Assembly: GCA_033856235.1 (NCBI GenBank)
Contig: JAWVFI010000078.1
Coordinates: forward strand, 1 to 64,000
Length of the DNA stretch: 64,000 bases
Source of the DNA: DASXRU01 sp033856235
GTDB lineage: Bacteria; Acidobacteriota; Blastocatellia; Pyrinomonadales; Pyrinomonadaceae
Reading direction: 5' to 3'
Positions 27,322-35,654 of this stretch are shown in pieces; position 1 is the stretch's first letter, and each line of letters starts with the position of its first letter. The notes below the pieces were generated by a model, which saw only the letters and a list, made by a program, of their open reading frames with translations, searched no databases and was not told the origin of the DNA. The position numbers and the translations under genes were made by a program.

Positions 27322-27894
27322 ATGATCCCACTGGCCCGTTTGAAACCCACCCGACAGCAACTCCTCGAGTCCGCTAATAAGACCATCGCCGATGTCATCG
27401 CGCCTGACCTGCGGGTGTTGTTTTGCGGCATCAATCCCGGCCTGTATTCCGGTTGGAGCGGCCATCATTTTGCCAAGCCGGGAAATCGGTTTTGGCCGGC
27501 CCTGCACGCCAGCGGGTTCACGGACCGGCTTTTGTCCCCAACGGAAAAGTCGGAGTTGCTAAAGAACGGCTATGGCATTACCAATGTCATCGCCAGAACA
27601 TCTGCTTCGGAAACCGATCTGAACAAAGAGGAATTCGTTATTGGGGCGCGACGATTAAAGGCGAAGCTGCTTCGATATCAGCCAAAGTTTCTTGCCGTTC
27701 TGGGCATCGGCGCTTATCGCGCGGGCTTTGCACGGCCCAAAGCCATGCTGGGCCGGCAGGAAGAGCAATTTGGCAACACGATTGTATGGGTCTTGCCCAA
27801 TCCCAGCGGACTGAACGCCCATTATCAACCAAAGGAGCTGGCGCGACTGTTCCGCGAGTTGCGCGAAGCCGTTGACGCTGAGTGCCCCGCGTAG
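27322..27894 (+). CDS. mug: G/U mismatch-specific uracil-DNA glycosylase
   Basis: Base-excision repair enzyme removing uracil or thymine from mismatches with G. 190 residues with the family motif LFCGINPGLYS, then HHFAKPGNRFWPALHASGFT, GYGITNVIARTSASE, LAVLGIGAYRAGF and the C-terminal VWVLPNPSGLNAHY. GINPG (rather than GQDPY) marks the MUG/TDG family. No ribosome site is visible. Confidence 0.9.
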   Translation: MIPLARLKPTRQQLLESANKTIADVIAPDLRVLFCGINPGLYSGWSGHHFAKPGNRFWPALHASGFTDRLLSPTEKSELLKNGYGITNVIARTSASETDLNKEEFVIGARRLKAKLLRYQPKFLAVLGIGAYRAGFARPKAMLGRQEEQFGNTIVWVLPNPSGLNAHYQPKELARLFRELREAVDAECPA

Positions 27895-27902
27895 CAAAAC
27901 TG

Positions 27903-28055
27903 ATGATTCGAAAACTTAAATCAGGAAAGTACCGGCTGTATTCTCGGAGGAAAGATCCAAAGACTGGGAAACGAAGAAATCTGGGAACTTTTGAAAGCCG
28001 CGCCGCCGCCGAAAAGCACGAACGCGCTGTGCAATTTTTTAAGCGCCAGGGCTGA
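27903..28055 (+). CDS. Small conserved basic protein
   Basis: A 50-residue basic product beginning MIRKLKSGKYRLYSRRKD, with PKTGKRRNLGTFES and AAAEKHERAVQFFKRQG. The pattern (short strands, then a helix, like the AP2/arm-type DNA-binding domain of tyrosine recombinases) is seen in small stand-alone bacterial proteins. It starts 8 bp after the glycosylase stop, so the two are probably co-transcribed. DNA or RNA binding is inference. Confidence 0.65.
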   Translation: MIRKLKSGKYRLYSRRKDPKTGKRRNLGTFESRAAAEKHERAVQFFKRQG

Positions 28056-28159
28056 CCATCGCGTTCACGGGACCTTTGCATCCAATCCTTCCGGCCACTG
28101 CTCCTCCACATTTCTCAATTCATCGCGGACAGACTAATATCATTATTCAACTTGATCCC

Positions 28160-30649
28160 ATGACTGACTTTCTATCTTCTCTGAACGACGAACAACGGCA
28201 AGCTGTGCTCGCCACCGAGGGGCCGATACTAATCCTCGCCGGCGCGGGGTCAGGCAAAACCCGTGTTATCGCACATCGCATCGCTTACTTAATCGCTGAG
28301 CGCGAGGTGGAGCCGTGGCACATTCTTGCAGTCACGTTCACCAACAAGGCCTCTCAGGAAATGCGCAGCCGCGTCGAGCAACTCCTGAAAGGAATGGAGT
28401 TGAGCAGCGCACCGTTGATTTCCACTTTTCACAGTCTCTGCGTACGAATTCTGCGCCGCGACATACAGGATCTTAACGCTGGTTACACTCGCTCGTTCAC
28501 GATTTACGATCAGGACGATTCCCTGCGTTTGGTGAAGAATTGCATCAAGGACCTGGGACTGGACGACAAACAGGTGGCCCCACGCGCGGCGCAGTCGGCC
28601 ATCAGTGCCGCCAAAAATCGCGGCCAGGATCCGGACGGTTATGCGCTCCAGGCTGAGCATATCAGCGAGAAGCACGTGGGCATCGCGCGCGTATTTCATC
28701 TCTACGAAGAACGGCTCCGTAATAATAACGCGCTGGATTTTGATGATCTGCTGATAAAGACAGTGCGGCTCTTACGCGACGTGCCGGAAGTACGAGACCG
28801 CTACAACCGTCGTTTTCAGTACATCCTGGTGGACGAATATCAGGATACCAACTCGTTGCAATTTGCCCTCGTTAGCTTCCTGACCGAAAGGCAGCAGAAC
28901 ATTTGCGTCGTTGGCGATCCGGATCAAAGTATTTATAAATGGCGCGGCGCGGACATTTCGAACATCCTCAATTTCGAACAGCACTTTCCCAACACCAAAG
29001 TCATTCGGCTGGAAGAAAACTACCGCTCAACCCAGAACATCCTGGATGTGGCCAGCGCGGTGGTGCGGAACAATATTGAGCGTAAGGAAAAGAGCCTCTG
29101 GACAAAGAATCCCAAGGGCGAGCGGATTCGTTATTACCAGGCGATGGATGCGGAGTCGGAAGCCCGCTTCGTAGCCGCCAGAATAGAAGAACATCGGGCG
29201 GCTGACTCCCAGCTTCGCGCGGCTGTCCTCTACCGCACCAACTCCCAGTCGCGGGTTTTTGAAGAAGCCATGCGCCGCGCCAGTCTGCCTTACAACATCG
29301 TCGGTGGCTTCTCTTTTTACGAACGCCTGGAAGTGCGCGACGTCATTGCCTATCTGAAGCTGGCGCTGAATCCCAACGACTCGATCGCGCTGCAACGCGT
29401 TATCAACAGTCCGCCCCGCGGCATTGGCAAACAAACGCTGGATGAGATCGACCGGTACGCGAAGGATTATGGCGTCTCCTATTGGGAAACGATTATGTTG
29501 CTGACTTCTGACGGCCAGCAACGTCTGTCGCCGCGCGCGACCGCCGCCTTGCGAAACTTTCAAAAGATCATCCTTCATCTTTCTCAATTGGCCGGAACAG
29601 CTATTGAAGGTTCAAATACTCCCGACGAGCAGCCCAGGCATAGTCTGGCTGAAATGAATCAAGAGCAGGTCGTCCCTGACACAGACGATAGTAACGGCGA
29701 ACACACAATTCTCTCCGATTCGCTCGTTTCCGATCTGGTCAAAGCCGCTATTCTCGATACCGGCTATGAAAATGCACTTAAAGGCGAGAACTCCGATGAA
29801 GCGGAAGCCCGGCTGGAGAACCTTCAGGAACTGGTAAACGCGGCCGTCGATTACGACGAAATGGGCGAGGAAGGCTTGCGGGAGTTTATCGATCACTCCG
29901 CGCTCGTGTCCGACGCCGATCAGTACAAACGGGATGCGCCTGTAACTTTAATGACCGCTCATTCGGCCAAGGGCCTCGAGTTCCCTCTTGTTTTCATCGT
30001 CGGGCTTGAGGATGGGCTTTTTCCGCACTCGCGCTCCGCCTCAGATATCGCAGAACTCGAAGAAGAGCGTCGTCTCTGCTATGTGGCAATGACGCGCGCT
30101 GAGCGCTTCCTTTACGTCACCCACGCGGTGAAACGGCGCGTCTACGGCGAAGAGCTGGCGTCAGAGCCGTCGCAGTTTTTGAATGAGATGCCGATAGAAC
30201 TAATCGAAGATTTGTCGCGCGGCCGGTCATGGCTTTCCCTGGCACGCGGTTCATCATCACAGAAAGAGGAGCGCGGGCTGAAAGATACGAAAGCCCGGGC
30301 TCGCTACAGCGGCAAGACTTACGATAGCGCCGACTCGATCGCCGAGTTCTTCAAGAATCGAGCCGCCCAGATGCCCGGCGCGGCCCCACAGAATCCGAGT
30401 CAGCGCGGCAGTAGCCAGACCGTAAGGGAGGGCCCCTCACGTTCTTCAAAACTCGAAACCCGAAACTCAAAACCCGAAACTTCCGTTTCCGACTTCACGC
30501 CCGGCTCGTACGTTCGTCACGCAAAGTATGGCCGCGGCCTGGTGCTGCGCCGTGAAGGCACGGGCGACTCCCTGAAGTTGACCGTGACCTTTCCCGGATA
30601 TGGGCAGAAAAAACTGATTCAAAAGTACGCGGGATTGGAACTCGCATAG
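28160..30649 (+). CDS. UvrD/PcrA-type 3'-5' DNA helicase
   Basis: Superfamily 1A helicase of DNA repair, about 829 residues from MTDFLSSLNDEQRQAVLATE. Motif I GAGSGKT, Ia TFTNKA, II DEYQDTN, III VGDPDQSIYKWRGAD, IV VLYRTNSQSR, Va MTAHSAKGLEF and VI VAMTRAERFLYVTH are all present. A C-terminal Tudor-like domain (GSYVRHAKYGRGLVLRREG) is typical of PcrA. The start at 28160 is chosen because homologues begin there; in-frame TTG 28076 would add an unrelated segment. Just before the Tudor domain the sequence carries five 7-bp repeat units (30448-30484), read as KLETRNSKPETS. Confidence 0.95.
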   Translation: MTDFLSSLNDEQRQAVLATEGPILILAGAGSGKTRVIAHRIAYLIAEREVEPWHILAVTFTNKASQEMRSRVEQLLKGMELSSAPLISTFHSLCVRILRRDIQDLNAGYTRSFTIYDQDDSLRLVKNCIKDLGLDDKQVAPRAAQSAISAAKNRGQDPDGYALQAEHISEKHVGIARVFHLYEERLRNNNALDFDDLLIKTVRLLRDVPEVRDRYNRRFQYILVDEYQDTNSLQFALVSFLTERQQNICVVGDPDQSIYKWRGADISNILNFEQHFPNTKVIRLEENYRSTQNILDVASAVVRNNIERKEKSLWTKNPKGERIRYYQAMDAESEARFVAARIEEHRAADSQLRAAVLYRTNSQSRVFEEAMRRASLPYNIVGGFSFYERLEVRDVIAYLKLALNPNDSIALQRVINSPPRGIGKQTLDEIDRYAKDYGVSYWETIMLLTSDGQQRLSPRATAALRNFQKIILHLSQLAGTAIEGSNTPDEQPRHSLAEMNQEQVVPDTDDSNGEHTILSDSLVSDLVKAAILDTGYENALKGENSDEAEARLENLQELVNAAVDYDEMGEEGLREFIDHSALVSDADQYKRDAPVTLMTAHSAKGLEFPLVFIVGLEDGLFPHSRSASDIAELEEERRLCYVAMTRAERFLYVTHAVKRRVYGEELASEPSQFLNEMPIELIEDLSRGRSWLSLARGSSSQKEERGLKDTKARARYSGKTYDSADSIAEFFKNRAAQMPGAAPQNPSQRGSSQTVREGPSRSSKLETRNSKPETSVSDFTPGSYVRHAKYGRGLVLRREGTGDSLKLTVTFPGYGQKKLIQKYAGLELA
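30448..30484 (+). repeat. Heptamer array inside the helicase gene
   Basis: Five consecutive 7-base units of the AAACTCG/AAACCCG type, the same unit as in the intergenic arrays at 52970-53118, here within the linker of the helicase reading frame. Confidence 0.8.
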
Positions 30650-30657
30650 TCTGCATT

Positions 30658-30757
30658 TGTAGGGGTGGTCCTCCGTGGCCACCCCCTTCGTTCCCTTGGC
30701 CTTCTGCATCAAATGTAACTACGAACGAGGGGGCGGCCACGGAGGGCCGCCCCTACA
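30658..30757. repeat. Palindromic repeat, family A (copy 1)
   Basis: Arms of about 29 bp, starting TGTAGGGGTGGTCCTCCGTG and mirrored at the right, enclose about 40 bp. It fills the gap between the helicase stop and the convergent receiver gene. A second copy is at 44672-44759. Confidence 0.85.
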
Positions 30758-30758
30758 A

Positions 30759-31169
30759 TCAGCCGCTGGCGGCTCGTGCTTTGGCCGGATCTGTCTGCAA
30801 CGTTTCTTTGATCCTGTCGAGCAACGCGGCGATGTCCACCGGCTTACCGAACACCTCCGTGCATCCCGCCGCCATTGCATCGCGTTTCACTTCATGAATC
30901 GCATAGGCGCTGATCGCGAAGATCGGCGTTCGCACCAGCGCGTGACGCTGGCGCATTTGGCGCGTGGCTTCGACTCCGTCCATCTCCGGCATTGCCAGAT
31001 CCATAAGGATCAGATCCGGTGTGACGCGATTGGCCTGAATTATCCCTTCTCTGCCGTCGCTTGCCTCGATCACTTTGTAACCGTGGGCGCGCAACAACGA
31101 CGACATCAGCGTGCGAGTGTCGGAATAGTCTTCGATTACCAGGATTGTAGGATTGGTTTTCACAGCCAT
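30759..31169 (-). CDS. Single-domain response regulator (CheY-like)
   Basis: 136 residues, one receiver domain: acidic pair in ILVIEDYSDTRT, phospho-acceptor Asp in DLILMDLAMPEMDGVE, Ser in IFAISAY and Lys in EVFGKPVD. No output domain, so it must act through protein partners. The C-terminus (DPAKARAASG) runs up to a palindromic repeat. No kinase gene is adjacent. Confidence 0.9.
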   Translation of the reverse strand: MAVKTNPTILVIEDYSDTRTLMSSLLRAHGYKVIEASDGREGIIQANRVTPDLILMDLAMPEMDGVEATRQMRQRHALVRTPIFAISAYAIHEVKRDAMAAGCTEVFGKPVDIAALLDRIKETLQTDPAKARAASG

Positions 31170-31261
31170 CTCATCTCCCCTTCTTAGCAGGAAGTTTATC
31201 GTCGGGGGTTGATGTGAGATGGGGCACTTCCAAGATAACGCCGGGGAGAGGTAAAAGCAAC

Positions 31262-31354
31262 GTCAGAACCGCCTGCCGTAGCGGGCGGTAGATCTCTCGG
31301 CGTTACTTGGCTCTTTTGAACATTCAACCGCCCGCTACCCCAGGCGGTTCTGAC
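31262..31354. repeat. Palindromic repeat, family B (copy 1)
   Basis: Left arm GTCAGAACCGCCTGCCGTAG is mirrored by GGCGGTTCTGAC at the right end, with the inner GCGGGCGGT/ACCGCCCGC pairing. Second copy at 45020-45113; the right end alone recurs at 55761-55774. Confidence 0.85.
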
Positions 31355-31471
31355 TTAGTCCTCCAGCAGATTCCCGCTAAACAGCGCCTGGCCGCCGAGG
31401 CTGGTATAAAAACCGTAAGCCTTTGATGTCTCCGTTGTACACATCGTATCTGCTTTGCACAGAAACTCCGA

Positions 31472-31553
31472 TTCGTGTTCTTGGTGTTTCGTGTGATTTC
31501 GTGAATCGTATGACTGCGATTTGTCAGCGCACGATTCACGAAAGTACACGAAC
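31472..31553. repeat. Repeat of the ACGATTCACGAA type, family C (copy 1)
   Basis: Opposed arms built from TTCGTG and CACGAA words around ACGATTCACGAA. Related copies at 41698-41740 (one arm) and 48161-48263 (both arms). Confidence 0.75.
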
Positions 31554-31719
31554 TCCCACGACGCGAAGCGAATCAGTCAGAACGGAAACGGCCAATGGGC
31601 ACAAGAAAGAGGCGCCCCCGCTCAGTGACGCCCCTACCTGGTTTCTCTGCGAGCCTCCTGGAAAATCTGCAACCAGGAAACTCCGACGCTCTGCCCGCTC
31701 CTGCCTCCTGCTCCTGCCG

Positions 31720-33540
31720 CTACTGCCCACACTCGGCATTCGAATGTGTGCGAACTGAACTAAACCGGTCCTGATATTCATCCGAAGTCAGAAATCCACA
31801 AACCATCGCGCGATAACCGCTGATGTCATTGGGCAGTTTGTTGTTCAGAACATTCAGCCAGAACTGATAGCCTTCCGGCTCCGGGTCCCGGCGCAAGTAA
31901 CCGTAGTATTGCATCAAGACAAACGCCGGATTGAACTCGCGCGTCTTGAACTCCGGAATCTCGATTACATCCAGCAACACTTGCGCGCGAGTCTTACTGC
32001 CATCGATCAGCGCCTGAGTTTCCGTTTGCCGTTGCGCGTCGAAAGTCGCGCTGGTCAATCCCGCCGTGTCGAAAAGTTTGTTCACGAAATCCGCCGGCGC
32101 CATCCCTCCGGGATAGAAGTTCAGAAACGCTCCGCCCTGGACGAATTCGTTGGCATAGCTGACGGTGCTGTCGTGCAACTGCGGCCCGCCGATCAGCCTC
32201 CCACGTTCGACCATGAAATGTGTATAGCTGGGAATCATTCCCAGCGCCGCGCGGTTCAAACGATAGATGACATAGCCAGTTTCCTGGAACTCCTGCTCAA
32301 CAAAGAAGGCGGCTGAAATTCCAATCCGCCGTTCACGCAAGCAGAGGGCATCCCTGCCGCACTTCGCCAACTCGCCGGTCCAGTAGTCCAATCCCTCTTG
32401 ATCCGGCACCCGATTTAGAAAGTCAGCGTAGTGCTGCCGAACAAACGACTGGGCGTCGTCCGTGGTATTCGACGTCGGAGCCACCGCATCGTTGTCTATG
32501 ATGCTTAACGTTACGAAACCCGGTGAACCAAGAAATGCTCCTCCGGTTGGACTGCTGAGTTGCAGAAACAGTGTGTGGGTCCCCTGAACGTAGGCGTTTT
32601 CAGTAATCAAAACGGTGAACCTCTTGCTGGTTTCGCCCGGCGCGAAGTTCAGCATGCCACCGGCCAGCGTGTAGTCGCGCTTTTGGGTGGCCACACCAGC
32701 GTCGCCTGTAAAGTAGAAGACACTCGCCGGGCTCGACGTGTCGCCGGTGCGCGTGACCGTAATCTTGGCGCTGCCATCGCCTTCGCCTACCGAATAGCTC
32801 GAAGCGCTGAATTGAATATAACTGGGCGGCGTGGCCGACGCCGCAGCCTTGAACACGGCGGGCTGGTTTCCGTTCTGACTGCTCAGGGTCCAAAAGGAAG
32901 GAGTGAAAGTGTAGCCGGGTTTCTGAGGCGTAAGTGTGACCATCGTGTTCCCCGTCTCCGCAATTCCGAGAGCGAGGATAAGATTTCCAAACGCGTTGGT
33001 TTGCGGCAACCCAAACGTCGCGCCATTAATTTGAATTGCCACGCTCGCGATGCCAGTCCCCGAACTATCCTCCACCCGAAGATTCACTTGCATGTATGGG
33101 TCGAGCCGCAGGTTCTTCGTTTGATTGCTGTTCAAGTTACTGACATTCGTGGCGAACGCAGTGTACTGGCCCGGCTTGGAAGGTGACAGGGTGTAATTCC
33201 CGCCCGCCGCGAGATCCGAGAAAGAGTAATTGCCGTTGGCGTCAGTTCCCGTCACCGCCGACTGTGTTCCGCTAAGCGTTACATTGGCCCCGCTGATTCC
33301 ATTATTGAACCCGTCCGTCACGCGCCCCGAAATCGAATAAGTCTGAGCCTGAGCGTGTGCCGGCGCGACCAAAGAGATCGCGACCACAGCAGTGATAAAA
33401 AGAACCCGAAGGACTTGAGCCGCAAAGGGCAAAGCGCAGAGCGGAAAGCGCGGCACCTGACCCTTTGCTCGTACCCCTCGACCCTTTGCTCTTACCCCCT
33501 GGCACTTGGCTGCGTTTGAATGAGAAAGCATTGACAACAT
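31720..33540 (-). CDS. Secreted Calx-beta/DUF4214 protein
   Basis: 606 residues. Signal-like segment at about 46-66 (VLRVLFITAVVAISLVAPAHA); the preceding 45 residues hold a GVRAKGRGVRAKG repeat that comes from short DNA repeats. Then carboxypeptidase-regulatory-like folds (about 68-225, ISGRVTDGFNNGISGANVTL), a Calx-beta domain (about 228-345, YSVGEGDGSAKITVTRTGD) and DUF4214 (about 360-600). The C-terminal HSNAECGQ and the domain order match the end of the 2306-residue protein, so the two are paralogues. ATG 33540 has AAGGA close upstream; an ATG at 33531 is equally possible. Confidence 0.85.
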   Translation of the reverse strand: MLSMLSHSNAAKCQGVRAKGRGVRAKGQVPRFPLCALPFAAQVLRVLFITAVVAISLVAPAHAQAQTYSISGRVTDGFNNGISGANVTLSGTQSAVTGTDANGNYSFSDLAAGGNYTLSPSKPGQYTAFATNVSNLNSNQTKNLRLDPYMQVNLRVEDSSGTGIASVAIQINGATFGLPQTNAFGNLILALGIAETGNTMVTLTPQKPGYTFTPSFWTLSSQNGNQPAVFKAAASATPPSYIQFSASSYSVGEGDGSAKITVTRTGDTSSPASVFYFTGDAGVATQKRDYTLAGGMLNFAPGETSKRFTVLITENAYVQGTHTLFLQLSSPTGGAFLGSPGFVTLSIIDNDAVAPTSNTTDDAQSFVRQHYADFLNRVPDQEGLDYWTGELAKCGRDALCLRERRIGISAAFFVEQEFQETGYVIYRLNRAALGMIPSYTHFMVERGRLIGGPQLHDSTVSYANEFVQGGAFLNFYPGGMAPADFVNKLFDTAGLTSATFDAQRQTETQALIDGSKTRAQVLLDVIEIPEFKTREFNPAFVLMQYYGYLRRDPEPEGYQFWLNVLNNKLPNDISGYRAMVCGFLTSDEYQDRFSSVRTHSNAECGQ

Positions 33541-33955
33541 AATTCCTTAAGACCCAACCGTTTTGGTCGTGTTTAGTTCCCCCGGTTATGAACCGGGTTT
33601 TGGCTTAAATTTGGACTAAAACTGCGCGATTTGTGAGGTCGAGCCAATATGACAAATCCAGCAGACCGCCTTTGATGGTCTGCCCTTCTTCTCAGTTGCC
33701 TGAGAGCCAGAAGCTAAGCCCAGGAGCTAAACCTCAACTTCCAAGAGCAACAACTCCTGACTCCTGCAGCTTGCCTCCTGCAGCTTGCCTCCTGCTTCCT
33801 GCTCCTGCTCCTGCTCCTGCCGCGGCTCCGCCGTCTGATGTGCGGAAAGGCTTCGCCTTTCCGTCACCTCAACTTAATGGAGGCTGCGCCTCCTTTTCCC
33901 CGTCAAACATTGCTAGAATCCGACACTTCGAAAAGAGATCTGGAGAACGCCACCC
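33541..33955. other. Divergent intergenic region with hairpins and CTCCTGC repeats
   Basis: On the minus side a CCCGGTT/AACCGGG hairpin (33581-33597) lies about 40 bp from the DUF4214 gene and is followed by a second small stem (GACC/GGTC), a possible structured leader. From 33750 to 33820 a run of 6- to 14-bp CTCCTGC-type units occurs. No gene seen. Confidence 0.5.
33843..33897 (+). terminator. Two adjacent hairpins, the second terminator-like
   Basis: CGGAAAGG-CTTCG-CCTTTCCG at 33843-33863 and GGAGGC-TGC-GCCTCC at 33879-33893 followed by TTTT. They lie 60 bp before the GHL10 gene and could insulate it or form part of its leader. Confidence 0.4.
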
Positions 33956-35362
33956 ATGTTAGGTGAAAATTTGCCTCTAACCGCAGTATCTGCAGTCCTC
34001 GCTCTCATCTATCTTCTCCAACCTTCTCCGGCCGCATCGCAAACAGTTGCGCCGCCCCCTAACGAAGTCCGGGCCCTCTGGGTCGTGCGCACCACGCTGA
34101 CCTCACCCGAAAGAATCCGCACCATGGTCAACGCCGCCGCCGACAACGGCTTCAACACAATCATCGTCCAGGTGCGCGGCCGCGGCGACGCCTACTACCG
34201 CTCGCATCGAGAGCCGCGCGCCAACGAACTGAAAGATCAACCCGCAGACTTCGATCCATTGGCAGTGACTTTGACAGAAGCAAAGCGCCGAGGCTTGAAA
34301 GTCCACGCTTGGGTCAACACCAGCCTCCTCGCAAACCTGGACGCGCTTCCCACAAATCCCGAGCACATCTACAACAAGCATCCCGAGTGGCTCGCCGTCC
34401 CCCACCCAATCGCCGCCGAGCTCTACAATATATCGCCGAAAGACCCGCGCTACCGGGCCCGCATCGTCGAGTGGTCCAAAGCCAACACAGCCGAACTCGA
34501 AGGTGTCTACACCGGCCCCGCGAATGCAAAAGTCCGCGAACACATTTACCAAATCTGGATGGACATTCTGAAGAACTACGATGTAGACGGCATTCACTTC
34601 GACTACATCCGCCTAGCCAGCCCCGACTTCGACTACAGCCGCACGTCCCTGGATAACTTCCGCAAATGGCTGGATCAGCGAGGAGCAGGTGCAGTCAGCA
34701 GGAGCAGCCGGAGCACTGTGCCTGGCGAGTCTCGCGGTACTCGCCAACCTTCCCTCTTTGCCCTTAGCTCTTTGCCCGGCGCAGCCGGCCTTCCCCCTTC
34801 CCTCTTTGCCCTTAGCCCTATGCCTGGCCAGCCCTTTGCCCTGCGCCCTTTGCCCGAGGGCTCCGCCCTCGCCCTCGCCGAAGCCTACCCCGAAAGATTC
34901 GCCGACTTCCAACGCGAACAAATCACCACGTTGGTCCAACGCATCTACCGCGAAGTCAAACGCCGCAAACCAAACGTCACCGTCTCCGCCGCAGTCTTCG
35001 CCAACGACGAAAACGCCTACACGCGAAGATTTCAAAACTGGCGCCGCTGGCTCCAAATGGGAATCCTCGATGTAGTCTGCCCCATGGCCTACACGACAGA
35101 CACAGAGATCTTCAAAACCCAAATCAAAACTGCCACCCAACTCGCCCACGCGAATAACAAACAAATCTGGTCCGGCATGGGCGCCTACCGCCTCCCCATA
35201 GAATCCACAGTGGAAAAAATAAACGCCGCCCGATCCCTTAAATCAGACGGCATAATCCTCTTCTCCTACGATTTCACAATTCGCCCCAGCGCCCTCAACC
35301 CCAACGCCGACTACCTCGAACGAGTCCGCCATAACGCATTTGAGCGCCCGGGACCTGAATGA
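33956..35362 (+). CDS. GHL10/DUF187-type glycosyl hydrolase-like protein
   Basis: 468 residues with a signal-like N-terminus (LTAVSAVLALIYLLQPSPAA). The barrel starts NEVRALWVVRTTLTSPERIR, GFNTIIVQVRGRGDAYYRS, then GLKVHAWVNTSLL, GIHFDYIRLASPDFDYS and later VCPMAYTTDTEIF and IWSGMGAYRLP, all features of the GHL10 (PF02638) family. Between about 242 and 303 there is a Ser/Pro/Leu/Ala-rich insert (LFALSSLPG, LFALSPMPG, FALRPLPEG) encoded by short repeats related to CTCTTTGCCC. Activity unknown; exported carbohydrate hydrolysis is inferred. Confidence 0.82.
   Translation: MLGENLPLTAVSAVLALIYLLQPSPAASQTVAPPPNEVRALWVVRTTLTSPERIRTMVNAAADNGFNTIIVQVRGRGDAYYRSHREPRANELKDQPADFDPLAVTLTEAKRRGLKVHAWVNTSLLANLDALPTNPEHIYNKHPEWLAVPHPIAAELYNISPKDPRYRARIVEWSKANTAELEGVYTGPANAKVREHIYQIWMDILKNYDVDGIHFDYIRLASPDFDYSRTSLDNFRKWLDQRGAGAVSRSSRSTVPGESRGTRQPSLFALSSLPGAAGLPPSLFALSPMPGQPFALRPLPEGSALALAEAYPERFADFQREQITTLVQRIYREVKRRKPNVTVSAAVFANDENAYTRRFQNWRRWLQMGILDVVCPMAYTTDTEIFKTQIKTATQLAHANNKQIWSGMGAYRLPIESTVEKINAARSLKSDGIILFSYDFTIRPSALNPNADYLERVRHNAFERPGPE
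34683..34865 (+). repeat. Short-repeat insertion in the GHL10 reading frame
   Basis: Units of the GGAGCAG and CTCTTTGCCCTTAG types follow one another in frame. Similar words occur at 33420-33500 and 33750-33820, outside this gene. Confidence 0.65.
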
Positions 35363-35654
35363 TCATCGCCCCATTCGGGCACCGACTCTGCGTCTAGCCA
35401 TCTGCAAGAAAAACCCCGAATTGACCAATGCCACAAAAAACTCTTGACTAATTCCTTGCATCTGGAATAAAGTCCGCCCGCCCTGCAGCAGTCAAGAAGG
35501 ACGCCAACGTTCCTTACAGCTTTCTTTGGGCTAGCATCCAACGGTTTCTCAGCCGCTGGACTCTCAGAGCCCGGCAGTTCAACGGTTTTAACTCGCTTCA
35601 AGATGAGTTTTCGCCCCTCTCTCTTGGCGGGACCATTTACTCACGATTCTCACT
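35363..35654 (+). promoter_or_regulatory. Leader of the three-gene operon with candidate promoter
   Basis: TTGACT at 35444-35449 and TAAAGT at 35468-35473, 18 bp apart, would give a leader of about 175 bases before the ATG at 35655. No other gene is convincing here. Confidence 0.45.

Larger units (their letters stand above)
31170..31719. other. Repeat-filled intergenic region
   Basis: Holds a family B palindrome (31262-31354), a family C element (31472-31553) and a CTCCTGC-rich stretch (31690-31730). Between them, the minus strand at 31355-31430 could encode the end of a lost protein (KAYGFYTSLGGQALFSGN), but nothing longer is recognisable. Confidence 0.55.

Noticed and set aside
28076..28159. 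Longer helicase start at TTG 28076
   Set aside because: The extra 28 residues are unlike family N-termini and no ribosome site precedes the TTG.
31355..31549. Minus-strand frame ending KAYGFYTSLGGQALFSGN
   Set aside because: The end looks protein-like but the upstream part is made of family C repeat. At most a remnant of a lost gene.
33541..33610. Possible riboswitch (hairpin followed by GGGGGAAC) upstream of the DUF4214 gene
   Set aside because: Compared mentally with c-di-AMP and c-di-GMP riboswitch cores; only a short G-rich piece agrees and the other conserved parts are missing. Kept only as a possible structured leader.
34103..35164. Two minus-strand frames of 164 and 183 codons opposite the GHL10 gene
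   Set aside because: They mirror the strong codon bias of the plus-strand gene and show no conserved motifs.
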